Positions 1 through 8,521 of a stretch of DNA of 50,003 bases are shown in pieces. Position numbers and translations under genes: made by a program. The notes beneath the pieces were generated by a model. It saw only the letters and a program-made list of their open reading frames with translations, ran no database searches and was not told the DNA's origin. The DNA lies in NCBI GenBank assembly GCA_012032555.1, contig JAAUSR010000036.1, forward strand, positions 1 through 50,003, read 5' to 3'. Source of the DNA: Thioploca sp. (GTDB taxonomy: Bacteria; Pseudomonadota; Gammaproteobacteria; Beggiatoales; Beggiatoaceae). Position 1 is the first letter of the stretch. The number at the start of each line of letters is the position of its first letter.

Positions 1-10
1 ACCACCCCTA

Positions 11-63
11 CCCCCTCCTTGGTAAGGAGGGGGAAGTAAACTGCTTAACTTAATGGCAGTGAC
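11..63 (+). repeat. Hairpin plus conserved-tail dispersed repeat, copy 1
   Basis: A perfect 10-bp stem (ccccctcctt at 11-20 pairing with aaggaggggg at 24-33) is followed after 9 bases by the tail cttaacttaatggcagtgac. The same tail recurs in the same orientation at 8077-8096, 47103-47122 (two differences) and 47304-47321. I infer a dispersed repeat or a degenerate mobile-element end; I see no coding function. Confidence 0.7.
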
Positions 64-95
64 GCCGAAGCGTGGGAACGAAAAAGTGTGACATC

Positions 96-118
96 GCCCA
101 CCAAGATATAAGGTGGGC
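96..118. repeat. Short inverted repeat downstream of the pilin-domain gene
   Basis: gcccacc (96-102) and ggtgggc (112-118) form a 7-bp stem with a 9-base AT-rich loop, 13 bases beyond the stop of the minus-strand gene ending at 131. The arms resemble the gggtgggc/gcccaccc palindrome at 1433-1451. It may help end transcription, but no T-run follows directly. Confidence 0.5.
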
Positions 119-130
119 AATAAAACCTGT

Positions 131-1047
131 TTAGTCACAGGTCATTGGGAAGTTGTCCTTCATGTATTCCGATGGCACCCCATTGGGTATACTAACACTA
201 CAGGTCCATTTACTTTCCGGATGATAGTAGAAACGGATGGATTTATCCGCCAGACAGGACAGTACACCCTCGCCTTCGCTTCTCATCGTGGCTTCAATGT
301 ATAACTCCGCTGCGTTCATAGTAAAGCCCTTGGTGTAAGTACCAGTAGGAGGCGTTATCACTTTCGACAGATCGTTATCACTTGGCCATCTACCTGACTC
401 AAGATACTCTACAACTAATGCATCGCTAAGGTATTCATAAAGGTAATAAGGTTCCAACAATTGGGTTATTAGTTGCTCTACTCCGCATGAGCCAGGAGGA
501 ATTTCATTATATGGAGTTATAACCAGTTTTGCGGCATAGGCCGAAGGAAAAGTTATTGATTTTGTAGGAGATGGGTCAAGTTCCAATAAAGTTATGTTCA
601 CTACCTTATTAATGGTTTGGTTGTTTTGATTAGGAAAAAAAGATTCAAGTTAACCGGGTATTTTATTTTACCTTGAAAGAAGGTTAGCCTTACTATGGGA
701 TAGTCTATGAGACATTGAGCTTTGTCAGGACAATTGGAAATTACATCATTAAACTTTAGTTTAAAGTTGGTATCTTTCACTACCGCCCTTTGGCCAGCTG
801 CCAACCAAAAAGGTTGACCGTAAGTGATCTCCAGAAGTTCGTTTGGAGAAGAGGTTGATCGCACAATCTTAAATTGACCAGTTTCAAAATCCAGGGCAAT
901 TTCCATTTGGTAATTAATAGTCTGAGCATCTAGCGTCAACTTAGGGATAAAAAGTACCCCTCTGGTAGTCGACAAATTGGGCAAGTTTTGGGCAGCATTA
1001 GCCGACATCATGGCTACTAACAAAATTATGACAGTACTTATACGCAT
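131..1047 (-). CDS. Secreted protein with C-terminal pilin-like domain, frameshifted as assembled
   Basis: As read, this is two abutting minus-strand frames: 601-1047 (148 aa, with a signal peptide ending near ANA) and 131-601 (156 aa, GTG start overlapping the previous TAG). Adding one base to the 7-base A-run at 635-641 (T-run on the coding strand) joins them into one protein of about 305 aa. The junction then reads through a beta-rich secreted domain with a CP...C pair without a break, which favours a single gene. The last 90 residues look like a type IV pilin globular domain: G-x-WP-S-D, then an alternating beta stretch, then W-x-C, VP-x-x-Y and a terminal Cys. The hydrophobic prepilin helix is absent, so this is not a normal pilin. 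I infer an exported, disulfide-bonded, possibly pilus-associated protein. Two separate coupled genes remain possible. Confidence 0.6.
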
Positions 1048-1329
1048 ATTTATCTTTTACCTAATGTATGTAGATGAAAAGAGATTGGTCTACTGCTTAT
1101 AAAATACAAAATCAAGCTGCAAGATATCAGTTAACTGACAAATTGCAAAAATAAGCACCTAAATTATATACAAGTTATATACCATATAATTGAGTTATTA
1201 TTTATCAATAACTTATTTAAATTACCTTAAATAACCTTAATAAAATAGGCTGTTCATTTCAACAGTTTTCAGTTGATTTTAATTAAAGAATATTTTTTAT
1301 ATTCAATTTATTAAGTTAAATAACTGTTT

Positions 1330-1362
1330 AAAATCAACACCTATTTAAAATCAACACCTATT
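1330..1362. repeat. 17-bp tandem duplication
   Basis: aaaatcaacacctatt occurs at 1330-1345 and again at 1347-1362, a 17-bp period repeated twice. It looks like a slippage duplication in noncoding DNA. Confidence 0.8.
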
Positions 1363-1425
1363 AAAACTGGTTATTTTAAATATCCGGTATTATTATGGTT
1401 ATTAACTTATAATTTTAAAAACAAT

Positions 1426-1560
1426 AGCCAAGTAGGGTGGGCATTGCCCACCCCAAATGTCCAACTTCGTAATTAATTAAGCTTTAGTCTCGCTCAGTTT
1501 AAGTAACTCAATCAAAATACCGATGATTTTACCCGCTTGGCTGATGAAATATTCATCAAA
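1426..1560 (-). pseudogene. Duplicated 3' fragment of the PD-(D/E)XK-like gene
   Basis: This 135-bp segment matches 3105-3239 at all but about three positions. It carries the last codons and stop of the minus-strand gene at 3156-3785, plus its downstream palindrome (gggtgggc-att-gcccaccc here). Similarity stops abruptly at 1560, so only the 3' end was copied or survives. Two further fragments of the same gene family or neighbourhood lie at 3030-3097 and 15653-15841. Confidence 0.85.
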
Positions 1561-1955
1561 TTAGATATTCTCAAACTCAGTTTAGAAAAATGAAATATAT
1601 GAAAAATCTAAACTATTGCTTTGCTTATCTTACCCAGCAAATCTCAACTCTTTGTATATAAATACACCTTAAAACCTCAACCTAAAATAAATATAAAGAA
1701 ATTCTTTATCAATTGGTTGCATTGATATTTGTTTCCTGATTTTAATAGTGAATATAAAACCGGGTAAGCGCGTAAATCACTTTAATCGAGAATACTCGAT
1801 GAAGTTTGATTATTCAATACAACCTAATGGGGGTAAATAAAATAAAGTGTGGGTTACCATAGACCTAACATCATACCCGCACTAACAGTAACCTATGACC
1901 ATTTTAAGATCTTGGATACTTACCGATGCGGGTACGACGAATTTAACCGGAAAAA

Positions 1956-2024
1956 GATTTTCCAGATTTAGAAATGGAGAATATCCAAGCCTGTCTACTG
2001 TTTGCAGATAACTTGTTGAAATAA
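1956..2024 (+). pseudogene. DUF433-like antitoxin relic
   Basis: Translation gives a 22-residue tail beginning DFPDLEMENIQACLLFA and ending at TAA. This matches the characteristic C-terminal pattern of DUF433 proteins (DFP-x-L-x-x-x-x-I-x-A-C/A-L). A stop lies in frame four codons upstream and no start is present, so only the 3' end remains. DUF433 genes usually precede a PIN-type partner; none follows here. The match is short and the call tentative. Confidence 0.4.
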
Positions 2025-2033
2025 AAACTATTA

Positions 2034-2906
2034 TCATAATTTTTTAATATCATCAGGGGTTAATCCCGTTACTTGTTGAATTATTTCAACACCTAAGCTT
2101 TGTTGTTTCATATTTTTAGCTACCTGTAAAATACCGGCTAATTTCCCTTCTTCATGTCCTTTTTGCAAACCTTCTTTTAGGCCCTCTTCCTTACCTTCAT
2201 CTCTAGCCGTATCGACGACACCTTTTAATTCCCAATAAATTAATAAACTCTTTTGGTATTGTTCAAGTTGTTCAGGGGTTAAATTGGCTTCCTCTAACGT
2301 ATCAAAGGCTTTCTGAAATAAAGGTTCGTTCAAAATGCTGGGAATGTGATCAAAATTATCTAAATTTTTTAGAAAATATAGCCATTTATCAAAGTGTGTT
2401 TCTAATTCATGAGCTTGTTTGCTGAATAAGGGCATTTGGACGAATTTGAAATGTAGTTTGTCATAAAACAAATATCCCTCTTGATCTCTCAAAGCCACTT
2501 CTCGCAATAGTTTTTGCTTTTCTTCGTGTTCATCATACTTGAAATCCAAAATCGCAATGTAATAAATCGGCGTCAGTTTGAAATCCCAATCGCCTTTTTT
2601 GGCTTGTTCACGTACTGGAAATGTGCTGTAAAATAAGGCTCTATCTTTGAAAAAATGCAATTTAGCTTTCTGCATTTCCACAATAAAATCCTCGCCGGTG
2701 ACACTTTGGCAATAAATATCAAAGATTGCTTTACGTTCTAAAGGTAAATCGGGGAGATTTTCAGGATTTTTGAATTGCAAATACTGAATTTGATGATGTG
2801 GTGGTAATAATTGATTTAGGAAATCTGTTAGTAAATCTTTATTGGCTTCTTCACCAAATAATTTCTTGAAACCAAAATCAGTATAAGGATTTAAATAGCG
2901 CGACAT
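2034..2906 (-). CDS. Rpn-family recombination-promoting nuclease / PD-(D/E)XK transposase-like protein
   Basis: The protein shows the standard layout of the Rpn/PDDEXK_2 family: an N-terminal DFGFKKLFG motif, a nuclease core with FDIYC followed by FIVEMQ (the acidic and E-x-Q catalytic positions), and a C-terminal helical tail ending in a charged repeat (EGKEEGLKEGLQKGHEEGK). Known relatives such as E. coli RpnA are DNA endonucleases that raise recA-independent recombination and are scattered in many copies. I chose the ATG at 2906 (290 aa), not the ATG at 2933, because GAGGA sits eight bases upstream and the protein then begins MSRYLNPYTDFGFKKLFG, the usual family start. It is flanked by gene relics, which fits a mobile lifestyle. 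Confidence 0.85.
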   Translation of the reverse strand: MSRYLNPYTDFGFKKLFGEEANKDLLTDFLNQLLPPHHQIQYLQFKNPENLPDLPLERKAIFDIYCQSVTGEDFIVEMQKAKLHFFKDRALFYSTFPVREQAKKGDWDFKLTPIYYIAILDFKYDEHEEKQKLLREVALRDQEGYLFYDKLHFKFVQMPLFSKQAHELETHFDKWLYFLKNLDNFDHIPSILNEPLFQKAFDTLEEANLTPEQLEQYQKSLLIYWELKGVVDTARDEGKEEGLKEGLQKGHEEGKLAGILQVAKNMKQQSLGVEIIQQVTGLTPDDIKKL

Positions 2907-3029
2907 CAGACCATTCCTCACATAAAAATCCAACTAAATATAACAGATTTTGATTGTTAGGAAAAAAAGGTTTTGTTTTCGCTAGAGTGAATGATGGGTT
3001 TCACTTCCGCTCTACCCATCCGACGCTCA

Positions 3030-3097
3030 TAATTTCGCTTCAATGACCGTCATCAATTACCCGGCAATGTCCAATCCGTAAAATTTATCTAATTGGC
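3030..3097 (-). pseudogene. Duplicated 3' fragment of gshB
   Basis: These 68 bases match 3812-3879, inside the 3' end of gshB, at 65 of 68 positions. The two copies flank the gene at 3156-3785. The simplest reading is that this gene arrived next to gshB together with a duplication, or by recombination that left the old gshB end behind. Confidence 0.85.
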
Positions 3098-3155
3098 AGA
3101 TACAAGCCAAGTAGGGTGGGCATTGCCTACCCCAAATACCCAACTTCGTAATTAA

Positions 3156-3785
3156 TTAAGCTTTAGTCTCGCTCAGTTTAAGTAACTCAATCAAAATACC
3201 GATGATTTTACCCGCTTGGCTGATGAAATATTCATCAAAATCAATAGATACAACATTATTTTCATATTTCAAGAATTTCCAGTTACTTCCAGTTGTTACT
3301 ACTCCAAAAATATAAGGTATAACTATCGATTTTCTTTCATTAAAAAGTTTAGCGGCAATCATTTCTGCTATACATTGCGCATACCCAGATTTTAGATTTT
3401 CATTTTTGGCTTCGACTATGCAAACAATAGGAACTTCTAGAAATATTTGGTCAGGAGATTGACTGAGAATAAAGTCACAATAGCCAGATAAGCTAAGACT
3501 ATCATCCACGTTAAATTCTATCCCGGAAAATAAGCTGATTTTTCGCTGCAAAATTTTTCTGACTTCAACTAATACCGGCGCAATAATAAATTCAGAACGG
3601 GCTTTTTCAGTATTAATATTTAAAGCCAGCGGAATATTTTCCTGCAAGATTTCGGCTAAAATTGGACTGATTTGCCGGTCCGTTACGTCAGAAAAAAGGG
3701 AACCTGCTGAAAGGATTTGCAGGTTAAACTTACTTTTAACATCAGCTAGAGTTTTAAAATCACTATAAGACATGCCTAATTCCAA
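3156..3785 (-). CDS. PD-(D/E)XK-like protein of unknown function, repeated gene family
   Basis: The 209-aa protein has no signal peptide or membrane segment. Its core fits a PD-(D/E)XK nuclease fold: E66 in an early helix, D104 in SGYCDF, then VCIVEAKNE with E125 and K127, followed by a helix (GYAQCIAEMIAA). Similar uncharacterised proteins are common in cyanobacteria and giant sulfur bacteria (recollection, not a search). A start at the fifth codon (MSYSDFKTL) is equally likely and matches the start MAYSDF of its relic at 15653. Its 3' end is copied at 1426-1560, and a 68-bp piece of gshB is duplicated beyond it, so the gene seems to move or be copied. Whether it cuts DNA is inference. Confidence 0.6.
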   Translation of the reverse strand: MELGMSYSDFKTLADVKSKFNLQILSAGSLFSDVTDRQISPILAEILQENIPLALNINTEKARSEFIIAPVLVEVRKILQRKISLFSGIEFNVDDSLSLSGYCDFILSQSPDQIFLEVPIVCIVEAKNENLKSGYAQCIAEMIAAKLFNERKSIVIPYIFGVVTTGSNWKFLKYENNVVSIDFDEYFISQAGKIIGILIELLKLSETKA

Positions 3786-3790
3786 TGATA

Positions 3791-4756
3791 TTAATGGGTC
3801 TCTATCTTTTTTAATTTCGCTTCAATAACCGTCATCAATTGCCCGGCAATGTCCAATCCGTAAAGTTTATCTAATTGGCGAATACCAGTTGGACTGGTCA
3901 CATTAATTTCCGTTAAATAATCGCCAATGACATCTAAACCCACAAATAATAATCCTTTATCACGTAAAGTTGGCCCAACTTGATCACAAATCCAATAATC
4001 ACGTTCACTGAGTGGCACACCTTCACCCCGCCCACCCGCCGCTAAATTGCCTCGAAGTTCACCTGCTGCTGGAATCCGAGCAAGTGCATAAGGAATGGGT
4101 TCACCATTGATCAGTAAAATACGTTTATCGCCTTGAGTCGTGATAGCCGGAATAAAACGTTGTGCCATTACAAAGCGATGTTCTTGTTGAGTTATGGTTT
4201 CGATAATAACAGAAGTATTTAGATCGCCTTGAGTTATCCGAAAGATAGCCGTACCACCCATGCTATCTAACGGTTTGAGGATAATTTCACCTTGTTCTTG
4301 CAGGAAAGCACGCAATTCAGTAGCACGTCGGGTAACTCGGGTAGGAACACAACACTGAGGAAACCAAGCCGTGTAAAGTTTTTCATTGGCATCACGCAAA
4401 CTTTGAGGTTTATTTATCACTAAGGTACCGGCGGCTTCCGCTTGTTCAAGCAGATAAGTGGCGATGATATATTCCAGATCAAAAGGCGGATCTTTACGCA
4501 TGAGGATAACAGCCAACTGATGAAGTGGTGCTGATTGTGGTACACCTAGCGTAAACAAATCTTGTGGATTATCATGCACTTGTAGTGGGCGCATCGTCGC
4601 ATAGGCTTGACCATCTCGCAACCCTAAGTCGTTTATTTCCATATACCACAGTTTCCAGCTACGTGCTTGTGCCGCTAACAACATAGCAAAACTACTATCT
4701 TTGGATATTTTGATAGTAGTGATAGGATCCATGACGATGCCAAGCGAAATAGACAT
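3791..4756 (-). CDS. gshB: Glutathione synthetase
   Basis: GshB joins gamma-glutamylcysteine and glycine using ATP in the cytoplasm, the second step of glutathione synthesis. The 321-aa length is normal. The N-terminus LGIVMDPITTIKISKDSSFA is typical, the ATP-grasp domain shows GEIILKPLDSMGGTAIFRI, and the metal/ATP site near the C-terminus reads LTEINVTSPTGIRQLD. It lies 14 bases downstream of the TPR gene on the same strand, so the two may be co-transcribed. The last 68 bp are partly duplicated at 3030-3097, marking a rearrangement just past its stop. Confidence 0.96.
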   Translation of the reverse strand: MSISLGIVMDPITTIKISKDSSFAMLLAAQARSWKLWYMEINDLGLRDGQAYATMRPLQVHDNPQDLFTLGVPQSAPLHQLAVILMRKDPPFDLEYIIATYLLEQAEAAGTLVINKPQSLRDANEKLYTAWFPQCCVPTRVTRRATELRAFLQEQGEIILKPLDSMGGTAIFRITQGDLNTSVIIETITQQEHRFVMAQRFIPAITTQGDKRILLINGEPIPYALARIPAAGELRGNLAAGGRGEGVPLSERDYWICDQVGPTLRDKGLLFVGLDVIGDYLTEINVTSPTGIRQLDKLYGLDIAGQLMTVIEAKLKKIETH

Positions 4757-4770
4757 AAGATTTCCTGAAA

Positions 4771-6777
4771 TTAATGGGTTAGGGAAGTACGAGTAGATTC
4801 GGTGGTGTTGGTAAGATTTTCCTGTGCCCGCTTTAAGTCCAGTTCGGCTTGTTTGGCAATATCACCAGTTTTATCCAGCAAGATAGCTTGTTGATAACAC
4901 GATATCGCTTCCGGATATTGTTTCAATTCCGCTAAAGTTTGCCCCCATTTGAAGTGGTAAAGCGCGTTATTAGGTTTTAAGGTGGCAGCCGTTTGATACT
5001 GAGTAACCGCGGCTGGCAGTTGGTTTAATTGGCGCTGAACATCTCCTAAACATAAATAAGCCCAGTCTTCTTGTTCATTCAGTTTTAGAGCCAGTTGACA
5101 TTTTGCCAGCGCGGCTTGCGGTTGTTGGAGTCCTAGCAATGCTAAACCACACAAGGCATAGGCGGTTGCTTGAATTTTATGAGTAGTGGTTGCTAATTTT
5201 AAGAGGGTTTCACAATGTGGTAAAACTTCACGATAGCGGTGAATTTGTAATAAAGCATAACTGAGTTTAATTCGACTCCAACGGTGATTCGGTTCAATGT
5301 CCAAAGCTTGTTGATATTGCTCAACAGCCGGTTCATATTGCTTTAACGCCATCAAGGCATTACCCCAAGCGTAATGGTAAAGTCGTTTGCCGGGTTCTAA
5401 TTTAACGGCTTGTTTATATTTAGTGATAGCTTGCTCAAATTGACCCAAAGCGCTTAATGCAAATCCCCAATCCTTATAAATCCAAGCCAATGGTTTCAGT
5501 TTAATCGCTTGGGCATATTGAATTATAGCGGGTTTATATTGACCTTGCTTAGCTAAAGCAACCCCCCAATTGCCATAAATCCAAGCAATATTCGGATCTA
5601 AAGCAACTGCCGCCTGATATTTTTTTATAGCCGGTTTGAAACGATCTTGCTTAAGAAGCATATTTCCCCATAGCGCATAAGCTAAAGCATAATTTGGATC
5701 GATCTGTAAAGCCTGATTAAATTTTACCTCTGCTCCAGTAAATTGGTTCAATTTGGCAAGTTGATCGCCCCAATCCGTGTAGACCCAAGGGTTTTGTGAA
5801 TCTTGCTGCACGGCTTCCTGATATTTAGCCCAGGCAGCGGTCGTTTTATCCAATTGGATCAAAGCACGTGCCCATTGGGTATAAATACCACCATCATGTG
5901 GATTGAGTTGTCTGGCTTTATCATATTCCACTATAGCTTGATGAGCATCACCGGCACTGAGTAAAATATCACCTCGCATTCGCAAAATAATGGGGTTGTT
6001 TGGATCAACAGATTGAGCTTGTTCTAATTTAATCAAGGCGTCAGCGTAATCAGCTTGGTTTTTTAAGCGGCATGCTTCTAAGATGAGAATAATCGCTTGT
6101 TCTTGCGGAGATATGGGGCTGCGTTGCAAATTTTTTATTAAATCAGCTAGTAAAGCATTTTTATGATTGAGACAATAATTCTGACCGAAAATCAAGGGTT
6201 CAACTGTTTTGAGAATCTGTTCAGCCGCTTGCTTAAGCAGGGATTCGGGATTATTAATGTCTTGACCGACGAGTTTAACAATCGGTTTATTAGTCATTCG
6301 TAAAGTTAGGTGAAGTTCAGTTTCACCCTGAGTTACCAGATCCCCACTGATACTACGTGGTTTAAAACCTAAGAAGTTTCTAAGATGATAAACCAGGGTA
6401 TTGAGAGAAAGACCAATGATGGGAATGTTAATTTTTTGTTGTTTTTCTAAATCGGTAAACTGGACTGCCGCAACGCCTTGTTCAGAACCACCTTGCGTTG
6501 AGGATCGCGTGATTTCTTCTCGTACTGCTTGCATATAATCTTGGAGTCGATGAGCCACTACGGTGCCGGTATAACCGGCTTTGGTGAGTGAAGCGGGGAT
6601 TTCAAACGGTTGAATAACCATATCATAACGAAATAATTCGATAATCGTATTTAAAAATAGTAATAAAAATAGCAATGCAATAAGCAACTTCAAGATCGCA
6701 TAATACCCCTGTTCCAGGGTTTCCCACCATTTAGGTCTATCTAGTGGGAAAAGGGTTGTTGTTGTAGGCATATTCAA
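4771..6777 (-). CDS. Membrane-anchored TPR-repeat protein
   Basis: The 668-aa protein has one hydrophobic segment near residues 28-49 and no cleavage site, so it is probably anchored in the inner membrane with its bulk outside the cytoplasm. Residues about 50-220 form a domain I do not recognise (it contains the stretch GYTGTVVAHRLQDYM). From about residue 230 to 650 there are roughly 12 TPR units, many with an unusual Y-x-x-W-G start in helix A (YTDWGDQL, YGNWGVAL, YKDWGFAL). TPR arrays bind partner proteins; the partner here is unknown. It lies directly upstream of gshB, but nothing in it suggests a glutathione role. Confidence 0.8.
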   Translation of the reverse strand: MNMPTTTTLFPLDRPKWWETLEQGYYAILKLLIALLFLLLFLNTIIELFRYDMVIQPFEIPASLTKAGYTGTVVAHRLQDYMQAVREEITRSSTQGGSEQGVAAVQFTDLEKQQKINIPIIGLSLNTLVYHLRNFLGFKPRSISGDLVTQGETELHLTLRMTNKPIVKLVGQDINNPESLLKQAAEQILKTVEPLIFGQNYCLNHKNALLADLIKNLQRSPISPQEQAIILILEACRLKNQADYADALIKLEQAQSVDPNNPIILRMRGDILLSAGDAHQAIVEYDKARQLNPHDGGIYTQWARALIQLDKTTAAWAKYQEAVQQDSQNPWVYTDWGDQLAKLNQFTGAEVKFNQALQIDPNYALAYALWGNMLLKQDRFKPAIKKYQAAVALDPNIAWIYGNWGVALAKQGQYKPAIIQYAQAIKLKPLAWIYKDWGFALSALGQFEQAITKYKQAVKLEPGKRLYHYAWGNALMALKQYEPAVEQYQQALDIEPNHRWSRIKLSYALLQIHRYREVLPHCETLLKLATTTHKIQATAYALCGLALLGLQQPQAALAKCQLALKLNEQEDWAYLCLGDVQRQLNQLPAAVTQYQTAATLKPNNALYHFKWGQTLAELKQYPEAISCYQQAILLDKTGDIAKQAELDLKRAQENLTNTTESTRTSLTH

Positions 6778-6895
6778 ATTAGTCGGTTTTTCCTACCAAG
6801 AAACCTATCATTAGCTTGGTATTAAAACGTTTTAGCAATACTGGAAACTGAGCACCACTTAATTACAATCGGTCGGTTAGTGCGTGGGACGCACT

Positions 6896-7729
6896 CTACC
6901 TTTCATTTAAAAGCTGAGCTAAAAATTCTTGGATACTTTCCCAATAATATTTTCCTTCAGGAATATCGATATGATTCGTGTTTGGAATCAGTACCCAACG
7001 GGAAGGTCCTTTCCATGCAGATAATAATGTCTTAGAACGTTCAGGAGAAATGAGAACATCATTTTCTGCAATCAATCCTAATACCGGGATATTAATCTGT
7101 GGTGCGAGGGAGAGTGAATCAAATGGATGTTTTAATAACCAAGGGACTGGCACGTAGGGGTAAAATTCTTGGGCGACAGCAGTGATGCTATCGTAGGGAG
7201 AAACAAGAATAACACCCGCCAACTTTCGTTGGCTAGCTAAATAAACCGCTACACCACTGCCGAGACTTCTTCCCATCGCAACAATATGATGGGAATCAAC
7301 TTCTGGCTGGTTGGCAAAATGGTCATAAAGAAATCGGGCATCGGCGAATAATTGTTGTTCACCGGGGTTGCCACCACTCAATCCATATCCGCGGTAATTC
7401 ATTGCCAAGATTCCCCAAGCAGAAAAATAGTTACGATAAATTAAAAAGCCAGTACTTTCCTCGGCATTACCCCCAAAATAGATTAACAAGGGAAATTTAT
7501 CTACCCGGTTAGGTTTAACATACCAACCCTGCAGCAAAACCCCATCCGGGGTCGTCAGCCACATTTCACTCTGAGGCCAAGTTTGTCTCGCCCACTGTAA
7601 TACTTGAGTTGAAGCACCAGTCAGCGGAAATAACAATTTTTCCTGAAAAAAGTACAAAATAGGATATAACAAGAGAGGAATCCCTATCAATACACCCACG
7701 ATAATATGTATACTCACCCGAATCATCAT
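6896..7729 (-). CDS. Membrane-anchored alpha/beta hydrolase
   Basis: The 277-aa protein has an N-terminal hydrophobic helix (residues about 6-28) and then an alpha/beta hydrolase domain. The nucleophile elbow is G-R-S155-L-G, the acid is D224 (AENDV), and the histidine is H253 (NTNHIDIP). The oxyanion-side motif YFGGNAEE is also present. It resembles the BEM46/YfhR-like serine hydrolases, whose substrates are mostly unknown. Its ATG lies one base after the stop codon of a degraded IS630-type transposase, so its upstream region was replaced by insertion debris and its original promoter may be gone. The shine-Dalgarno-like AGAAGTGA belongs to that debris. Confidence 0.85.
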   Translation of the reverse strand: MMIRVSIHIIVGVLIGIPLLLYPILYFFQEKLLFPLTGASTQVLQWARQTWPQSEMWLTTPDGVLLQGWYVKPNRVDKFPLLIYFGGNAEESTGFLIYRNYFSAWGILAMNYRGYGLSGGNPGEQQLFADARFLYDHFANQPEVDSHHIVAMGRSLGSGVAVYLASQRKLAGVILVSPYDSITAVAQEFYPYVPVPWLLKHPFDSLSLAPQINIPVLGLIAENDVLISPERSKTLLSAWKGPSRWVLIPNTNHIDIPEGKYYWESIQEFLAQLLNER

Positions 7730-7730
7730 T

Positions 7731-7904
7731 TCACTTCTGGCAGACGATATGAAAATTCTCAGTTAACCAAGAGTGCAACTGCGTCGCATACTGCCCCACA
7801 TGAGCAAACAACGCACAGCAAGCCCGCTTAAACTTCTCAAAAGTCTAATTATGTTAATGATACCAAATTGACTTCTAAAAAACTTCCAAAATTGCTCAAT
7901 TCGG
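7731..7904 (-). pseudogene. IS630-family transposase C-terminal relic
   Basis: Two minus-strand frames give fragments of one transposase end: IEQFWKFFRSQFGIINII (about 7846-7904), then after a frameshift TFEKFKRACCALFAHVGQYA followed by QLHSWLTENFHIV and a stop (7731-7847). The W-K-F-F, the K-x-A-C helix and the terminal LTENFH are characteristic of IS630/DDE_3 transposases. The catalytic part and the terminal repeats are missing, so it is dead. It abuts the start of the alpha/beta hydrolase. Confidence 0.7.
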
Positions 7905-8045
7905 TGTGATTAAAACGACGAGGGATCATCATTTTTCATGTCGCTTTACCCGCCTTACCAATCTGGCTGGCACGAGATGTATTGACTTCACCAAGGAGGG
8001 AGTTGAGGGATGATATGAAAATAATTGAACTATATTAACTTTTCT

Positions 8046-8096
8046 ACCCCCCCCCACTAAGGAGGGGGAAATTCTTCTTAAGTTAATGGCAGTGAC
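8046..8096 (+). repeat. Hairpin plus conserved-tail dispersed repeat, copy 2
   Basis: A C-run and ggaggggg (8061-8068) are followed by cttaagttaatggcagtgac at 8077-8096. The tail matches copy 1 (43-62) at all but one base. The hairpin is imperfect here. Confidence 0.7.
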
Positions 8097-8158
8097 CTGA
8101 CTTGGCACCATTTAAGCCATTTCAACCGCTAACAGTGCCATTAAGCTGACTTACTATG

Positions 8159-8321
8159 GTGTACCTTGTTCTAACTCCGCATCTGGGGTAAACGTTATGT
8201 ATTCATAATAAAATTTACTCTCGCCTTTAGAATCAATATCTTCCAAGGCATAGCAATAGGGTATACCCGGTTTGACATCTTTATCTAAATACGACATTAA
8301 CTATTATCCTAATAACAGAAA
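8159..8321 (-). pseudogene. Internally deleted copy of the secreted Cys-rich gene
   Basis: 8159-8297 matches 9875-10013, the 3' end of the intact gene at 9870-10778. 8298 onward matches 10749 onward, its 5' end. About 735 bp of the middle is missing, and the join is out of frame: the ATG at 8321 opens only a 15-codon frame (MRFSVIRIIVNVVFR). The remnant marks the left edge of a duplicated block that continues through the XRE gene. Confidence 0.9.
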
Positions 8322-8447
8322 ACCTCATCATTTACTACGATCCTTTAGTAATCTAGAAAAAAGTGCCAATATGGCGTACCGATAAAAATTCAACTACTTC
8401 ATATTAGACAGTTCAGTTAAAATAAAATAATAAGCTGTTACACTCAC

Positions 8448-8474
8448 GTTAAAGTTTAACTAAATAACTTTAAC
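8448..8474. promoter_or_regulatory. Perfect inverted repeat upstream of XRE copy 1, probable operator
   Basis: gttaaagtt (8448-8456) and aactttaac (8466-8474) are perfect 9-bp arms separated by 9 AT-rich bases, 47 bp before the XRE start. The same site recurs at 10899-10925. XRE regulators commonly bind such dyads near their own promoter, so I infer autoregulation. Confidence 0.55.
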
Positions 8475-8521
8475 AATCCAGGCAGTTCAACTGAATAATT
8501 CCACCAGCGAGACTGTATGTT

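Larger units (their letters stand above)
1048..2033. other. AT-rich spacer with gene relics
   Basis: No intact gene is visible in this 986-bp stretch. It holds a 17-bp tandem duplication (1330-1362), a 135-bp copy of the 3' end of the gene at 3156-3785 (1426-1560), and a short DUF433-like relic near 1956-2024. The rest is strongly AT-rich. The promoter of the minus-strand gene starting at 1047 should lie in its first 100 bases, but I cannot point to convincing hexamers. Confidence 0.6.

Noticed and set aside
1330-1362. Possible CRISPR repeat
   Set aside because: Only two adjacent 16-bp copies with one base between them; no spacers and no cas genes.
7929-8111. 60-codon minus-strand frame
   Set aside because: Runs through the dispersed C/G-rich hairpin repeat and has no protein-like pattern.
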